A stretch of 64,000 nt of DNA from UBA10649 sp963755335 (lineage in GTDB: Bacteria > Actinomycetota > Actinomycetes > S36-B12). The notes beneath the pieces were generated by a model, which was not told the origin of the DNA, ran no database searches, and saw only the letters and a program-made list of their open reading frames with translations. Shown piece after piece: positions 35,012-46,456 of this stretch (positions within the stretch are counted from its first letter, which is position 1; every line of letters begins with the position of its first letter). The DNA lies in the NCBI GenBank assembly GCA_963755335.1, contig CAVWJW010000008.1:186001-250000 (forward strand). Reading direction: 5' to 3'. The position numbers were made by a program, and so were the translations under genes.

Positions 35012-36156
35012 GTGCCTCGTCGCCACCGGTCGAACCTCGCGTCCTCGGACGGCGTGGACGGTCGCCCGCCGTTGGCCACGCCGGCCATCCCCGACGAGGT
35101 CATCCGCGTCCTCAGCGTGCTGCCCTCGGCGACCTTGGTCGTCGCCCCCGACGGGATCGTCCTGCGAGCGAGCTCGCGGGCACTGGCGCTGGGCCTGGTC
35201 AACCGCAATCACGTGACCATCCCCGACATCGTCCATCTCATCGAGCGGGCGGCCGACGATGGCCATGCCCGTGAGCAGGAGATGCGCGTGCGGCGGCCAC
35301 CCCTCGGCCGCGAACTGCTCGAGATCCGCGTGCGCGTCGCACCGCTGGGCACCGGCGCCATCCTCGTCCTGATCGACGATCTCGCCGAGGAGCGTCGGGT
35401 CGACGTTGTTCGCCGCGATTTCGTCGCCAACGTCAGCCATGAGCTCAAGACGCCTGTCGGCGCCCTGTCGCTGCTGGCCGAGGCGGTCCTGGTCGCCAGC
35501 GACGATCCCGAGCAGGTGCGGCACTTCGCCGAGCGGATGCAGACCGAGGCCGGGCGACTGAGCCACCTCATCCAGGACGTCATCGACCTGTCCCGGCTGC
35601 AGGGCGACGATCCGCTCACCCGGGCTGAGGTCGTCGACGTCGACGACCTCGTGTCGAGAGCCATCGACGAGACGCGCACCCTGGCCGCGCAGCAGGACAT
35701 CGAGCTCGTCACCGGCGATCCGTCCGGCAGCATCGTCTTCGGTGATCAGGGGCAGCTGCTGACCGCCCTGCGCAACCTCATCACGAACGCCATCGCCTAC
35801 TCGCCGAGCCACACGCGGGTGGCGGTCAGCGTCCGGGCGGCCGAGTCGATCGTGGAGGTCTCCGTCAAGGACCAGGGGATCGGCATCCCCGTCAACGACC
35901 TCGACCGCATCTTCGAGCGGTTCTACCGCGTCGATCCGGCCCGTTCGCGGGTCACGGGCGGCACCGGCCTGGGCCTTGCCATCGTCAAGCACGTGTGCCA
36001 GAACCACGGCGGCGAGTGCACCGTCTGGTCCGAGCGGGGCGTGGGATCGACCTTCACGCTGAGGCTGCCCGCATACCAAGCGTCGTCGCCGTTCGGCCGC
36101 GACGGACGACAGCTGGAGGCCGACGTGCTGTCGGTCCCGACGGGGGAGGGTCAGGC

Positions 36157-36160
<4 letters not shown>
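35012..36160 (+). CDS. senX3: SenX3-like phosphate-sensing histidine kinase without membrane helices
   Basis: A 382-residue kinase. A PAS-like sensor (residues about 30-120) is followed by the phospho-acceptor helix RRDFVANVSHELKTPVGAL with its histidine, then the ATPase domain with NLITNAIAYS (N box), KDQGIGIP (G1) and GGTGLGLAIVKH (G2). Similarity to SenX3 is strong in the catalytic core. Unlike mycobacterial SenX3, no hydrophobic helix is visible before the PAS region from the GTG chosen here, so it may be cytoplasmic. It overlaps regX3 by four bases and is divergent from phoU. Confidence 0.9.
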
Positions 36161-36838
<678 letters not shown>

Positions 36839-36845
36839 TTCGAGA

Positions 36846-37451
36846 TCAGCTGGCGGACGGTGAGGCCGCGGCCGACGCAGCATCGCTCGCAGGTGCCGCG
36901 GACGCGGCAGCACTCGCCGGAGCGGCGGATGCCGAGGCGACCGGCGCCACGGCAGCGGTCGGCGGCTCCGGGGCGATGCCCTCGTAGTAGCCGACCGGGG
37001 GCACCGACAGCACCGAGAACTTCACGAGTCCGGCGTTCTGGAATCCGAGCTCGACCGGCACGTACGTCGAGACCGGCTTGTCGAACGTGTAGGAGTTGAT
37101 CCAGTTCTTGGAGTCGAAGCCGAACGAGACCGACGCACCCGGGGCGAGGTCCACCTTGTCGCCCGTGATGATGGCGGGCTGGCCGTTGACGGTGGCGTAG
37201 ACCAGCACGTCCTTGGCCGGGCCGGCGTTCACCAGGCGGGTTGTCAGGGTGGCCGTCTTGGAGTCGGTCGGACCCATCACCAGGGTGGCGTTCTCGATGT
37301 GCACGTCGCCAGCCTGCGCGGACACGCCATTGCCCGAGTTCATCGTGGCCTGCATGTTCGTGGTGGCCTCTTTGCCACTGAAACAGCCGGTCAGGGCGGG
37401 GGCGGCAAGGAGGATCAGGGAGGCCACGGCGAGGGCATGGGTGCGCTTCAC
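36846..37451 (-). CDS. lpqE: LpqE-like lipoprotein
   Basis: A 201-residue exported lipoprotein. The signal peptide ends in a lipobox (ALTGC), and the mature part has a beta-sandwich look (ATLTTRLVNAGPAKDVLVYA) and an Ala/Ser/Pro-rich C-terminal tail of about 40 residues. Position, divergent from carD and next to ispD-ispF-cysS-rlmB, matches mycobacterial LpqE (Rv3584). TACTGT seven bases before the GTG indicates a leaderless transcript. It ends seven bases from regX3, tail to tail. Function unknown; resemblance to periplasmic copper-chaperone-like folds is only an impression. Confidence 0.75.
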   Translation of the reverse strand: MKRTHALAVASLILLAAPALTGCFSGKEATTNMQATMNSGNGVSAQAGDVHIENATLVMGPTDSKTATLTTRLVNAGPAKDVLVYATVNGQPAIITGDKVDLAPGASVSFGFDSKNWINSYTFDKPVSTYVPVELGFQNAGLVKFSVLSVPPVGYYEGIAPEPPTAAVAPVASASAAPASAAASAAPASDAASAAASPSAS

Positions 37452-37458
37452 GTGGGCA

Positions 37459-37464
37459 ACAGTA
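37459..37464 (-). promoter_or_regulatory. -10 element, leaderless promoter of lpqE
   Basis: TACTGT on the minus strand ends seven bases before the GTG at 37451. Confidence 0.5.
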
Positions 37465-37543
37465 GCGAAGGGATCCCCGTGCTTGGAGGGTCCACCGCCT
37501 ATGGCGAGCCGAGCGCTCCGGAATCAGGGCGGTCAGCCCGTGG

Positions 37544-37549
37544 TAAAGT
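37544..37549 (+). promoter_or_regulatory. Candidate -10 element of carD
   Basis: TAAAGT is the best TANNNT match upstream of carD and lies 28 bases before the ATG, leaving a short leader with a GAAAGGGG ribosome site. No convincing -35 is visible. Confidence 0.4.
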
Positions 37550-37577
37550 TGAGGCCCTTGGAAAGGGGCCCCTCTTT

Positions 37578-38060
37578 ATGACGTTCAACGTCGGCGACAC
37601 GGTTGTCTACCCGCACCACGGGGCGGCCGTCATCGAAGCAGTCGAGATCCGGACCATCAAGGGGGAAGACCGCGAGTACCTCGTACTCCGCGTCGCCCAG
37701 GGTGATCTGACCGTGCGTGTTCCGGCCGACAACGTCGACCTCGTCGGCGTTCGCGACGTCGTCAACGCCGAGGGCCTCGACCGCGTGTTCAACGTGCTGC
37801 GGCAGCCGTACACCGAGGAGCCGACCAACTGGTCGCGCCGCTACAAGGCGAATCTGGAGAAGCTGGCCTCCGGCGATGTCATCAAGGTTGCCGAGGTCGT
37901 TCGCGACCTGTGGCGCCGCGAGCGTGAGCGCGGCCTGTCGGCCGGCGAGAAGCGCATGCTGGCCAAGGCTCGTCAGATCCTCGTGAGCGAGCTCGCTCTC
38001 GCGGAGAAGACCAACGAGGACAAGGCCGAGGCCATCCTCGACGAGGTTCTTGCCTCCTAG
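37578..38060 (+). CDS. carD: CarD-type RNA polymerase-binding transcription factor
   Basis: A 160-residue protein that binds the RNA polymerase beta subunit and stabilises open complexes at rRNA and other promoters. The N-terminal RNAP-interaction domain opens with FNVGDTVVYPHHGAAVIEA. The C-terminal DNA-binding helices include NWSRRYKANLEKLASGD, the conserved tryptophan for the -10 edge, and SAGEKRMLAKARQILVSEL. It is followed 21 bases later by ispD, the usual actinobacterial order. Confidence 0.95.
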   Translation: MTFNVGDTVVYPHHGAAVIEAVEIRTIKGEDREYLVLRVAQGDLTVRVPADNVDLVGVRDVVNAEGLDRVFNVLRQPYTEEPTNWSRRYKANLEKLASGDVIKVAEVVRDLWRRERERGLSAGEKRMLAKARQILVSELALAEKTNEDKAEAILDEVLAS

Positions 38061-38081
38061 CGCGACGCCGTCCTCGACGTC

Positions 38082-38804
38082 GTGAGCATCGACCCTTCGG
38101 GCCGCACTGCGGTCCTTGTTCCTGCCGCCGGTCGTGGCGAGCGCCTGGGTCCGGGCATGCCCAAGGCCCTGCGTCCTCTGGGCGGCATCCCCATGCTGGT
38201 CCACGCGGTGCGTGCCCTGGCGGCCAGCCGCGTCGTCGACATCGTCGTGGTGGCTGCGCCTGAGGACAGCGCGGAGAGCGTCGCCGCGATGCTCGCGGAG
38301 CAGTCCTTCGGCGCCGAGGTGGTCGTGGTGACCGGCGGCGACACCCGCCAGGACTCCGTCGCGCGGGCATTGCTGACCCTTCCCGACGACGTTGATGTCG
38401 TGCTGGTCCACGACGCCGCCCGCCCGCTCGTTCCGGTCGAGGTGGTCACGTCCGTCGTCTCGGCCGTGCGCTCCGGTCGCCCGGCCGTGGTGCCCGGCCT
38501 GCCCGTGGTCGACACCATCAAGCGGGTCGACGAGGCCGACGACGTCACCGAGACCGTCGACCGTGCGCCCCTGCGAGCGATCCAGACGCCTCAGGGCTTC
38601 CAGCGGCACGTGCTCCAGCGCGCGCACGCCTCCGTCGATCTCGACGACTCTCCGGCGACCGACGATGCCGGTCTCGTCGAGCGACTCGGGATCGCGGTGC
38701 AGGTGATCCCCGGCCACGAGGAGGCCTTCAAGGTCACCCGGCCGTTCGACGTCGTCATGGCTGAGGCCGTGCTCGCCCGGCGAAGGGCTGCCGGTGCCCT
38801 CTGA
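38082..38804 (+). CDS. ispD: 2-C-methyl-D-erythritol 4-phosphate cytidylyltransferase
   Basis: A 240-residue enzyme of the non-mevalonate isoprenoid pathway, joining CTP and MEP. The nucleotide loop PAAGRGERLGPGMPKAL is intact, as are HDAARPLVP and the C-terminal DDAGLVERLG and KVTRPFDVVMAE. It uses a GTG start and overlaps ispF by 11 bases, so the two are made together, as in many actinobacteria. Confidence 0.95.
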   Translation: MSIDPSGRTAVLVPAAGRGERLGPGMPKALRPLGGIPMLVHAVRALAASRVVDIVVVAAPEDSAESVAAMLAEQSFGAEVVVVTGGDTRQDSVARALLTLPDDVDVVLVHDAARPLVPVEVVTSVVSAVRSGRPAVVPGLPVVDTIKRVDEADDVTETVDRAPLRAIQTPQGFQRHVLQRAHASVDLDDSPATDDAGLVERLGIAVQVIPGHEEAFKVTRPFDVVMAEAVLARRRAAGAL

Positions 38805-39270
38805 GCCGCTGATCGGGATCGGTACCGACGTGCACAGCTTCGCCGAGGGGCGACCGATGTGGCTCGCCGGCCTCTTCTGGCCTGAGGAGACCGGACTGGC
38901 CGGGCACAGCGATGCCGACGTGGCGGCCCACGCCCTGTGCGATGCGCTGCTGTCCGCCGCGGGCCTCGGTGACCTGGGCTCGGTCTTCGGGACATCCGAT
39001 CCGCAGTGGTCCGACGCATCGGGCGTGTCGCTGCTGGTCCACACCGCCTCGGTGATCCGGGGGTCCGGCATGCGCATCGGCAACGGAAGCGTCCAGGTCA
39101 TCGGCAATCGTCCTCGCATCGGCACGCGTCGCGAGGAGGCGCAGGACGTCCTGACCGCCGCCATCGGGGCGCCGGTCCGCGTCTCGGGCACCACGACCGA
39201 CGGACTGGGCCTCACCGGACGAGGCGAGGGCGTGGCGGCCATCGCGATAGCGTCCGTCTTCCCGACCTGA
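38794..39270 (+). CDS. ispF: 2-C-methyl-D-erythritol 2,4-cyclodiphosphate synthase
   Basis: A 158-residue zinc enzyme that cyclises CDP-ME-2-phosphate two steps after IspD in isoprenoid synthesis. The GTDVHSF metal motif and GHSDADVAAHALCDALL are present, and the C-terminal signature TTTDGLGLTGRGEG is intact. Length fits the family. It starts with GTG inside the end of ispD. Confidence 0.95.
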   Translation: MPSEPLIGIGTDVHSFAEGRPMWLAGLFWPEETGLAGHSDADVAAHALCDALLSAAGLGDLGSVFGTSDPQWSDASGVSLLVHTASVIRGSGMRIGNGSVQVIGNRPRIGTRREEAQDVLTAAIGAPVRVSGTTTDGLGLTGRGEGVAAIAIASVFPT

Positions 39271-39316
39271 CACCCCTCGCCGCTTAGTTCGTCGCCCACC
39301 ACCAAAGGAGGACACC

Positions 39317-39709
39317 ATGACGGTGCTGCCCGACAAGGCCAAGAGGCTTCTCGACGCCCCTGAGTTCGTCACCATCGCGACCCTCAACCCCGACGGCCAG
39401 CCGCAGCTGTCCGTGGTGTGGGCCGAGCGCGACGGCGACGACGTGCTCGTGAGCACGGTCAAGGGGCGGCAGAAGCACCGGAACCTCGAGCGCGACCCCA
39501 AGGTGACCGTCCTCGTGTGCCCGAAGGACAGCCCCTACGAGTACGTCGAGATCCGCGGCGTCGCGTCGATGACGGAGGAGGGCGGCCGAGCCCTCATCGA
39601 TCGACTCGCGCTCGCCTACCGCGGCTGGGAGCGCTACCCCGCCGACGACGGCACCGACAACGTGCGCGTGGTCGTGCGGATCTCCCCGACCAAGGTGGTC
39701 ATCCGCTAG
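39317..39709 (+). CDS. PPOX-class F420-dependent flavin-fold protein (Rv1155-like)
   Basis: A 130-residue split-barrel protein of the pyridoxamine-phosphate-oxidase-like class. The LNPDGQPQLSVVWAERDGDDV and KGRQKHRNLERDPKVTVLV segments match the TIGR03618-type F420-binding group, which is widespread in actinobacteria. The physiological substrate is unknown. A strong AAAGGAGGA ribosome site lies seven bases before the ATG. Confidence 0.8.
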   Translation: MTVLPDKAKRLLDAPEFVTIATLNPDGQPQLSVVWAERDGDDVLVSTVKGRQKHRNLERDPKVTVLVCPKDSPYEYVEIRGVASMTEEGGRALIDRLALAYRGWERYPADDGTDNVRVVVRISPTKVVIR

Positions 39710-39732
39710 GAAGGCTCTTCGCGTCGCCTCGG

Positions 39733-39738
39733 TACTGT
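39733..39738 (+). promoter_or_regulatory. -10 element, leaderless promoter of cysS
   Basis: TACTGT ends seven bases before the cysS GTG at 39746, with no ribosome-binding site. Confidence 0.5.
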
Positions 39739-39745
39739 TCGGCCT

Positions 39746-41154
<1,409 letters not shown>

Positions 41155-41172
41155 CGGGAAGCAGGACTGACG

Positions 41173-42121
41173 ATGGCCGGTAACTCTCAGCGGCGTGGCG
41201 CGATGCGCAAGGACGGCACCAAGAAGGGCGCCACCGTGGGCTCGGGCGGGCAGAAGCGCCAGGCGCTCGAAGGCAAGAAGCCGACGCCGAGGGCCGTCGA
41301 CCGCCCGCACCATCCGGCGGCCCGTCGGCAGCGGGCGGCGGTCAAGCGCTCCGAGTCGACGACCAAGCGGCCGACGTCGCGCAGCAGCGGTCGCCGCTCG
41401 GCCGGCAGCGTCCTCGTGGGGCGCAATCCCGTCGTGGAGGCGCTGCGCGCCAGGATCCCGGCGTCCACGCTCTACGTCCAGACGAAGATCGACGCCGACG
41501 ATCGCTGGCGAGAGGCGATGCGGCTCGCCGTGTCGATGAACATCTCGATCCTCGAGGTCACCAAGCCCGAGCTCGACCGGATGTCCGAGGGCGCCGTCCA
41601 CCAGGGCCTGGTCCTGGCGGTCCCCGAGTACCGCTACGCCGAGGTCGACGACCTCGACACCGACCTCGTCGTTGCGCTCGACGGCGTCACGGACCCCCGC
41701 AACCTCGGCGCGATCGCGCGCTCGGCCGCGGCCTTTGGCGCGGGTGGCATCGTGGTGCCCACGCGGCGTTCCGTCGGCGTGACGGCCTCCGCGTGGAAGA
41801 CCTCGGCAGGGGCGCTGTCCCGCGTCCCGGTCGCGCAGGTCACGAACATGACCCGCGCCCTCGAGGGCTTCCAGAAGAAGGGGTTCACGGTCATCGGCCT
41901 CGCGGCCAACGCCGACGTGACGCTCGCCGGCCTCGACCCCGACATCCTGACGTCACCGGTGGTGATCGTCGTCGGGGCGGAGGGTGCCGGTCTCTCGCGC
42001 CTCGTCGGCGAGACGTGCGACTGGCGGGTCAGCATCCCGATGGCGGCCGGCACGGAGTCGCTTGAACGCCTCGGTCGCGACGAGCATCGTGCTTCAGACC
42101 GTGTTCGCCTCGCGCTCCTGA
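41173..42121 (+). CDS. rlmB: 23S rRNA (guanosine-2'-O-)-methyltransferase RlmB (one frame break near the end)
   Basis: A SpoU/TrmH-family knotted methyltransferase. A basic disordered head of about 70 residues is followed by the substrate-binding domain (LVGRNPVVEALRA) and the catalytic domain with DGVTDPRNLGAIARSA (motif 1), VVGAEGAGLSRL (motif 2) and IPMAAGTESLN (motif 3). One extra base near 42065, inside motif 3, shifts the last residues; without it the protein ends VLQTVFASRS and is 315 residues long. It follows cysS, the conserved actinobacterial order. Confidence 0.9.
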
Positions 42122-43298
42122 GACGTGCTGGCGGCGGATCCGACGTACCAGCCACGTCCCGACAAGCGGGAACACCAGCACGGTGAGCGCGCCCGCGCCG
42201 ACGAGGGCCGCGGCGTTGCGGGGGTCCATGACGCCGTCGGCCACCTCGATGGCTGGTGACTGCCACGATGATCGGCAGGCCGGTGGCGACGAGCAGTGCG
42301 AATCGCAGCGCGCTGCGCGTCTCCGGGAATCGCGTTGCGGTAGAGGAAGAACTGGGTGACGCCGCGAACCGACGAGGATGTAGACGAAGAACAGGACGAG
42401 CGGACCGGGATTCGCGATGATGGAGTCGATGTCGAGGTTCGCACCGGAGACCACGAAGAACAGCGGGATGAGGAAGCCGAATCCGATGGCCTCGACTTCG
42501 GACCTGAAGGGTCGACTCCTCGACGGGTGGCGAGAAGCGGCGCACGATGATGCCGGCGATGAAGGCGCCGAGAACGACGTCCAGGCCGAAGTACGCCGGC
42601 CAGGGCCAGCAGGACGATCAGCAGGAGCATTGTGAAACGCAGCGCCGTCTGCGAACTGGTGTGGTGGCCGCGCTCGAGGATCGCTCGGACCCGGTCGCCG
42701 GCGAGGCGAGTCGGCAGTACGGCGAGGACCAGGGCGAGCAGGCCGAAGGCGATCAGGCTCAGGAGCGCGACGAAGGAGGACTTCGTGCCGAGCAGCACGG
42801 AGATGGCGATGATCGGCCCGAACTCACCCCACGCGCCCGCGCCCATGAAGAACGTGCCGAAGCGGGTGTTCAGCTCGCCGCGGTCGCGCAGGATCGGCAG
42901 GAGGGTGCCCAGAGCGCGTCGAGGTCAGGGCGATGGCCACGCCGAGGGTGTCGCTGGATCGTCGCCGGTCGCCGTCATCAGGACGACGGCGAAGGCCGGC
43001 GAGGACGAGGGACAGGAACCAGCCGATCGCGGCCAGCCGGCCGCTCTCGCCGCGCACGGCGATCGCCTCGAGCTCGAGTCCGGCGAGGAAGAACAGCATG
43101 CCGAGGCCGAGGTCGGACAGCAGCTGCGATCGATTCGTCGACGTGTGATCCAGGCCGAGCACCTGTGGTCCGAAGATGACCCCGCAGCCGAGCAGGAGGA
43201 CGACTTCGGCGACCTTGATGCGGAAGCAGTCCGACGATCAGCGGGACGAAGGCGGCGATCGCCGCGATGACGAGCAGCGATCGGAACTCCTCGGCCAC
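42094..43298 (-). CDS. CPA2-type cation:proton antiporter, KefB-like (about ten frame breaks)
   Basis: Fragments in all three frames assemble, in order, into a membrane antiporter with about 12 helices: LLVIAAIAAFVPLIVGLLP, VVLLLGCGVIFGP, LGLGMLFFLAGLELEA, MGAGAWGEFGPIIAISVLL, FGLDVVLGAFIAGIIVRRFS, FGFLIPLFFVVSGANLDID. The LFFLAGLELE and GAFIAGI segments are typical of Kef/CPA2 exchangers of K+ or Na+. Nine breaks are repaired by deleting one base and one by a two-base deletion or one-base addition, giving 398-399 codons. The GTG at 43298 shares one base with the DUF4032 stop (TAGTG). Whether the gene is truly broken cannot be decided from this sequence. Confidence 0.75.
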
Positions 43299-44569
43299 TA
43301 CCGCGTGCTCCTCGAGGCGGCAGCACGATTCGCAGTGCTGCCGTGTCGTCGCTGGGCGTGCCGACGCGAGCGCCGAGCACAGCCTGCTCGTCGGGCTTCT
43401 TGGCAAGGATCGTGCTGACGTAGTCGGTGATGGCCGACTCGAACGGCACGCTCTGGCCGGCGCGCTCGGACATGAACCACCGGTGCTCGAGCACCTCGTG
43501 GAAGATCTGTGCCGGCTCGAGCTTGCCCCGCAACGCCGACGGCACCTCCGACATCACCCGCTCGAAACGCTCGGTCACCCAGCGGTGTGCGGCGATCTCC
43601 TCGTCCTCGGGCCCGAGATCGATCTTGATGCGGTACGAGTCGAGGTCGTTGAGAAGGCGACGGGCCTGGTTCTCCTCGACGTCCAGGCCGGTCAGCCGGA
43701 TCAGCCGCCGCGAGTGGTGACCGGAGTCGACCACCTTCGGGGTCGACGGTGATGTGCTCGCCGTCCTGCTGGGTGCTCACCTGCAGCTCGGCGACGTCGA
43801 ACCCCAGCGAGTTCAGGCGGCGCACGCGGGCGTCGAGGAGGTAGCGGTCCTCGCGGGAGATGACCAGCGGACCGGTGACCTCCTCCCACAGCTGGTCGTA
43901 CCGGGTGCGGAGGCTGACGCCCGTGACGATGGGGTCGATGCCCTCATGAAGGCGCCCGCCTGCCTGCAGGTCCATGAGCTCGCCGGCCACGTTGGTCGAT
44001 GCCGTCTCGAGGTCGTAGTCCCGCTGGCCCTTGGACAGGCTCGGATGAAGCTCCCCGGTCTCCGCGTCGACGAGATACGCCGCGAACGCGCCGGCGTCCC
44101 GCCGGAAGAGCGTGTTCGACAGCGAGCAGTCGTTCCACGAGAAGCCGGCCAGGTGCAACTGCACGATGAGCACGGTGAGCGCGTCGAGGAGCCGGTTGGC
44201 GGTCTCGAGACGCAGCGAGGACGAGAACAGTGCGCGATAGGGAAGGGAGAACTCCAGGTGCCGGGTGATGAGGCCGGCGGGCAGTGGCTCCCCGTCAGAC
44301 ATGGATCGGTCGAGCACGACACCGACGGGCTCCACCGTGGGCAGTCCGCGGCGCACGAGGTCGAACAGCAGCTCGTACTCGCGCTGGGCGAAGTGCTCCT
44401 CCACCTCCTTGACGGCGTACACGATGCCGTTGAGACGCACGAACCGGACGATGTGCCGGGAGATGCCGCGCGGCAGCGCGACGACGAGATCCTCGGACCA
44501 CTCCTCGAGCGGCTCGTCCCATGGCAGGAACGCGAGGTCCGGTTCACCGAGACTGCCCGTCATGCGCAC
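43298..44569 (-). CDS. DUF4032 protein (kinase-like), two frame breaks
   Basis: The N-terminal about 275 residues are in one frame and contain a lipopolysaccharide-kinase-like region: YAVKEVEEHFAQREYELLFD (lysine and helix-C-like glutamates) and FSWNDCSLSNTLFRRD (catalytic-loop-like). One extra base near 43740 shifts the frame; the DUF4032 C-terminal part (NDLDSYRIKIDLGPEDEEIA, FHEVLEHRWFMSE) follows in the next frame. A second shift near 43320 returns to the stop at 43298. An in-frame ATG at 44563 is an alternative start. Substrate unknown. It is directly coupled to the antiporter gene. Confidence 0.75.
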   Translation of the reverse strand: MRMTGSLGEPDLAFLPWDEPLEEWSEDLVVALPRGISRHIVRFVRLNGIVYAVKEVEEHFAQREYELLFDLVRRGLPTVEPVGVVLDRSMSDGEPLPAGLITRHLEFSLPYRALFSSSLRLETANRLLDALTVLIVQLHLAGFSWNDCSLSNTLFRRDAGAFAAYLVDAETGELHPSLSKGQRDYDLETASTNVAGELMDLQAGGRLHEGIDPIVTGVSLRTRYDQLWEEVTGPLVISREDRYLLDARVRRLNSLGFDVAELQVSTQQDGEHITVDPEGGRLRSPLAAADPADRPGRRGEPGPSPSQRPRLVPHQDRSRARGRGDRRTPLGDRAFRAGDVGGAVGVAGQARAGTDLPRGARAPVVHVRARRPERAVRVGHHRLRQHDPCQEARRAGCARRSRRHAQRRHGSTANRAAASRSTR

Positions 44570-44632
44570 AGGCGCAGCCTTTCACGGCGGCCGCTGGCGG
44601 GCCAACGTCCCTCGTCGAATGCCGCACCGCCC

Positions 44633-44638
44633 TAGTGT
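44633..44638 (+). promoter_or_regulatory. -10 element, leaderless promoter of the LacI-family gene
   Basis: TAGTGT ends six bases before the GTG at 44645. No ribosome-binding site is present. Confidence 0.55.
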
Positions 44639-44644
44639 GGAGCC

Positions 44645-45670
44645 GTGAGCGAGAACTCCCGGGCGCGGCTGTCGGACATCGCCGAGCAGGCCGGCGTCAG
44701 CGAGGCGACCGTGTCACGGGTTCTCAACGACCGCCCTGGCGTGTCCTCGGCGACGAGGCAGTCGGTGCTCACGGCGTTGGACGTACTCGGGTACGAGCGG
44801 CCGATCCGCCTGCGCGGGCGTTCCGGGCTCGTCGGCCTGATCGTGCCCGAGCTCGACAACCCCATCTTCCCGGCGTTCGCGCAGGTGATGGAGACCCTGC
44901 TCGCCCAGCACGGCTACACGCCGGTCCTCTGCACGCAGACGCCCGGAGGCGTCACCGAGGACGACTACGTCGACCTGCTTCTCGACCGTGGCGTCGCGGG
45001 AATCATCTTCGTGTCGGGGATGCACGCCGACAGCACGGCCGATCACGCCTCGTACCGATCGCTCGTGGACCGCGGACTGCCGATCGTCCTCGTGAACGGC
45101 TACGCGGAGGGCGTCGACGCGCCCTTCATCTCCGACGACGACGCGGCCGCCATGGACCTGGCCGTGACCCATCTCGCGTCCATGGGCCATCGCCGCATCG
45201 GACTCGCGGTCGGCCCGATGCGGTTCGTGCCGGTGGTGCGCAAGAGGGCCGCCTTCATCGAGTCGCTCACCCGGCAGACCGGCATCTCGCCCGAGGACGC
45301 CGCAGGTCTGGTCTCGCACTCCCTCTTCGGGCTCGAGGGTGGACAGGCGGCGGCCCATCACTTGCTCGGCTGCGGGGTCACCGCAATCGTGTGCGGCTCG
45401 GATCTGATGGCGCTTGGCGCGATCCGCACCGTCCGCCAGCGCGGGCTGCGGGTCCCCGAGGACGTCTCGGTCGTCGGCTACGACGACTCCCGCCTGATCC
45501 CGTTCACCGACCCGCCGCTGACGACGGTGCGCCAGGCCGTTCCTGCCATGGCGACGGCCGCGGTCCAGGCGCTGCTCGACAGCATCAACCACAGCCCGGC
45601 CCCCCGCGACGAGTTCATCTTCCGGCCCGAGCTCATCGTCCGTTCAAGCACCGGCGCGGTCCGCGCCTAG
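44645..45670 (+). CDS. LacI family transcriptional regulator
   Basis: A 341-residue repressor. The N-terminal HTH reads RLSDIAEQAGVSEATVSRVL, with the hinge helix region after it, and a periplasmic-binding-protein-like effector domain follows (GLIVPELDNPIFPAFAQVME, then ICGSDLMALGAI-type segment CGSDLMALGAIRTVRQRGL). It probably responds to a sugar or small metabolite. The next gene is a PuuD-like amidotransferase 38 bases on. Whether it controls the amine cluster that follows is an inference from position. Confidence 0.9.
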   Translation: MSENSRARLSDIAEQAGVSEATVSRVLNDRPGVSSATRQSVLTALDVLGYERPIRLRGRSGLVGLIVPELDNPIFPAFAQVMETLLAQHGYTPVLCTQTPGGVTEDDYVDLLLDRGVAGIIFVSGMHADSTADHASYRSLVDRGLPIVLVNGYAEGVDAPFISDDDAAAMDLAVTHLASMGHRRIGLAVGPMRFVPVVRKRAAFIESLTRQTGISPEDAAGLVSHSLFGLEGGQAAAHHLLGCGVTAIVCGSDLMALGAIRTVRQRGLRVPEDVSVVGYDDSRLIPFTDPPLTTVRQAVPAMATAAVQALLDSINHSPAPRDEFIFRPELIVRSSTGAVRA

Positions 45671-45708
45671 CCTGAGCGACACAGCGCGCCTCGTGGCAGA
45701 CTCGGGGA

Positions 45709-46452
45709 ATGCCACGTCCGGTCATCGGTGTCTCCTGCTATCTCGAGCCTGCGCAGTGGGGGGCATGGTCGATGCCGGCGGCGCTACTGCCGCACTGGTA
45801 CCTCGACCTGTTCCATGATGCTGGGGCGGACGTCGTGCTCCTGCCGCCGCAGAACGGTGAGGGAGTCGTCGAGCGCCTAGACGGACTCGCCCTCGTCGGC
45901 GGCGCCGACATCGACGCCCGGCTCTACGGGGCCGTTCCCGACCAGACAGCCGACGAGCCGCGGCGTTCGCGTGATGCCTCCGAGCTCGGCCTGTACCGCG
46001 CGGCTCGCGAGCGGGGCCTGCCGATCCTCGGCATCTGCCGTGGCCTTCAGGTCATGGCGATCGCCCATGGCGGGTCTCTCGTGCAGAACCTCCCCGACCT
46101 GCCCGGCACCCTCGTGCACCGCGACCGCCCGGGCCACTTCGTCGACCACGCTGCATCGTTCGCGCCGGGCACCCTCGCCGGCCGGATCTTCGGCACCGGA
46201 TCGATCACGGTCAACTCCAGTCATCATCAGAGCGTCGAGACGCCGGGCGACCTCGTCGTCTCCGGCTGGGCCGACGACGGCACGATCGAGGCGTGCGAGG
46301 ACCCTTCGGCGGAGTTCTGCCTCGGCGTCCAATGGCATCCCGAGCACCCGGATCGTCGGGCTGCCGACCTGGTGCTGGCGCGCGGGCTCGTCAACGCCGC
46401 GGGGCGCTACCGCAACAGCAGCAGCGCCCCGGTGACGTCTGCCGTCGGCTGA
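45709..46452 (+). CDS. PuuD-like gamma-glutamyl-gamma-aminobutyrate hydrolase (class I GATase)
   Basis: A 247-residue peptidase C26-type protein. The nucleophilic cysteine lies in GICRGLQVMA near residue 108, a conserved NSSHHQSVE follows, and the His/Glu pair is in QWHPEHPD. PuuD-type enzymes split gamma-glutamyl amides such as gamma-Glu-GABA, releasing glutamate. A glutamine-synthetase-like ligase and an aldehyde dehydrogenase follow on the opposite strand, matching the glutamylated-amine pathway. CAGACT six bases before the ATG is a weak leaderless signal. Confidence 0.85.
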   Translation: MPRPVIGVSCYLEPAQWGAWSMPAALLPHWYLDLFHDAGADVVLLPPQNGEGVVERLDGLALVGGADIDARLYGAVPDQTADEPRRSRDASELGLYRAARERGLPILGICRGLQVMAIAHGGSLVQNLPDLPGTLVHRDRPGHFVDHAASFAPGTLAGRIFGTGSITVNSSHHQSVETPGDLVVSGWADDGTIEACEDPSAEFCLGVQWHPEHPDRRAADLVLARGLVNAAGRYRNSSSAPVTSAVG

Positions 46453-46456
46453 CGGA

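Noticed and set aside
37564..37576. AAAGGGGCCCCT palindrome just before carD as an operator
   Set aside because: It overlaps the ribosome-binding region and its symmetry comes from a short G-run followed by a C-run; no second copy was found.
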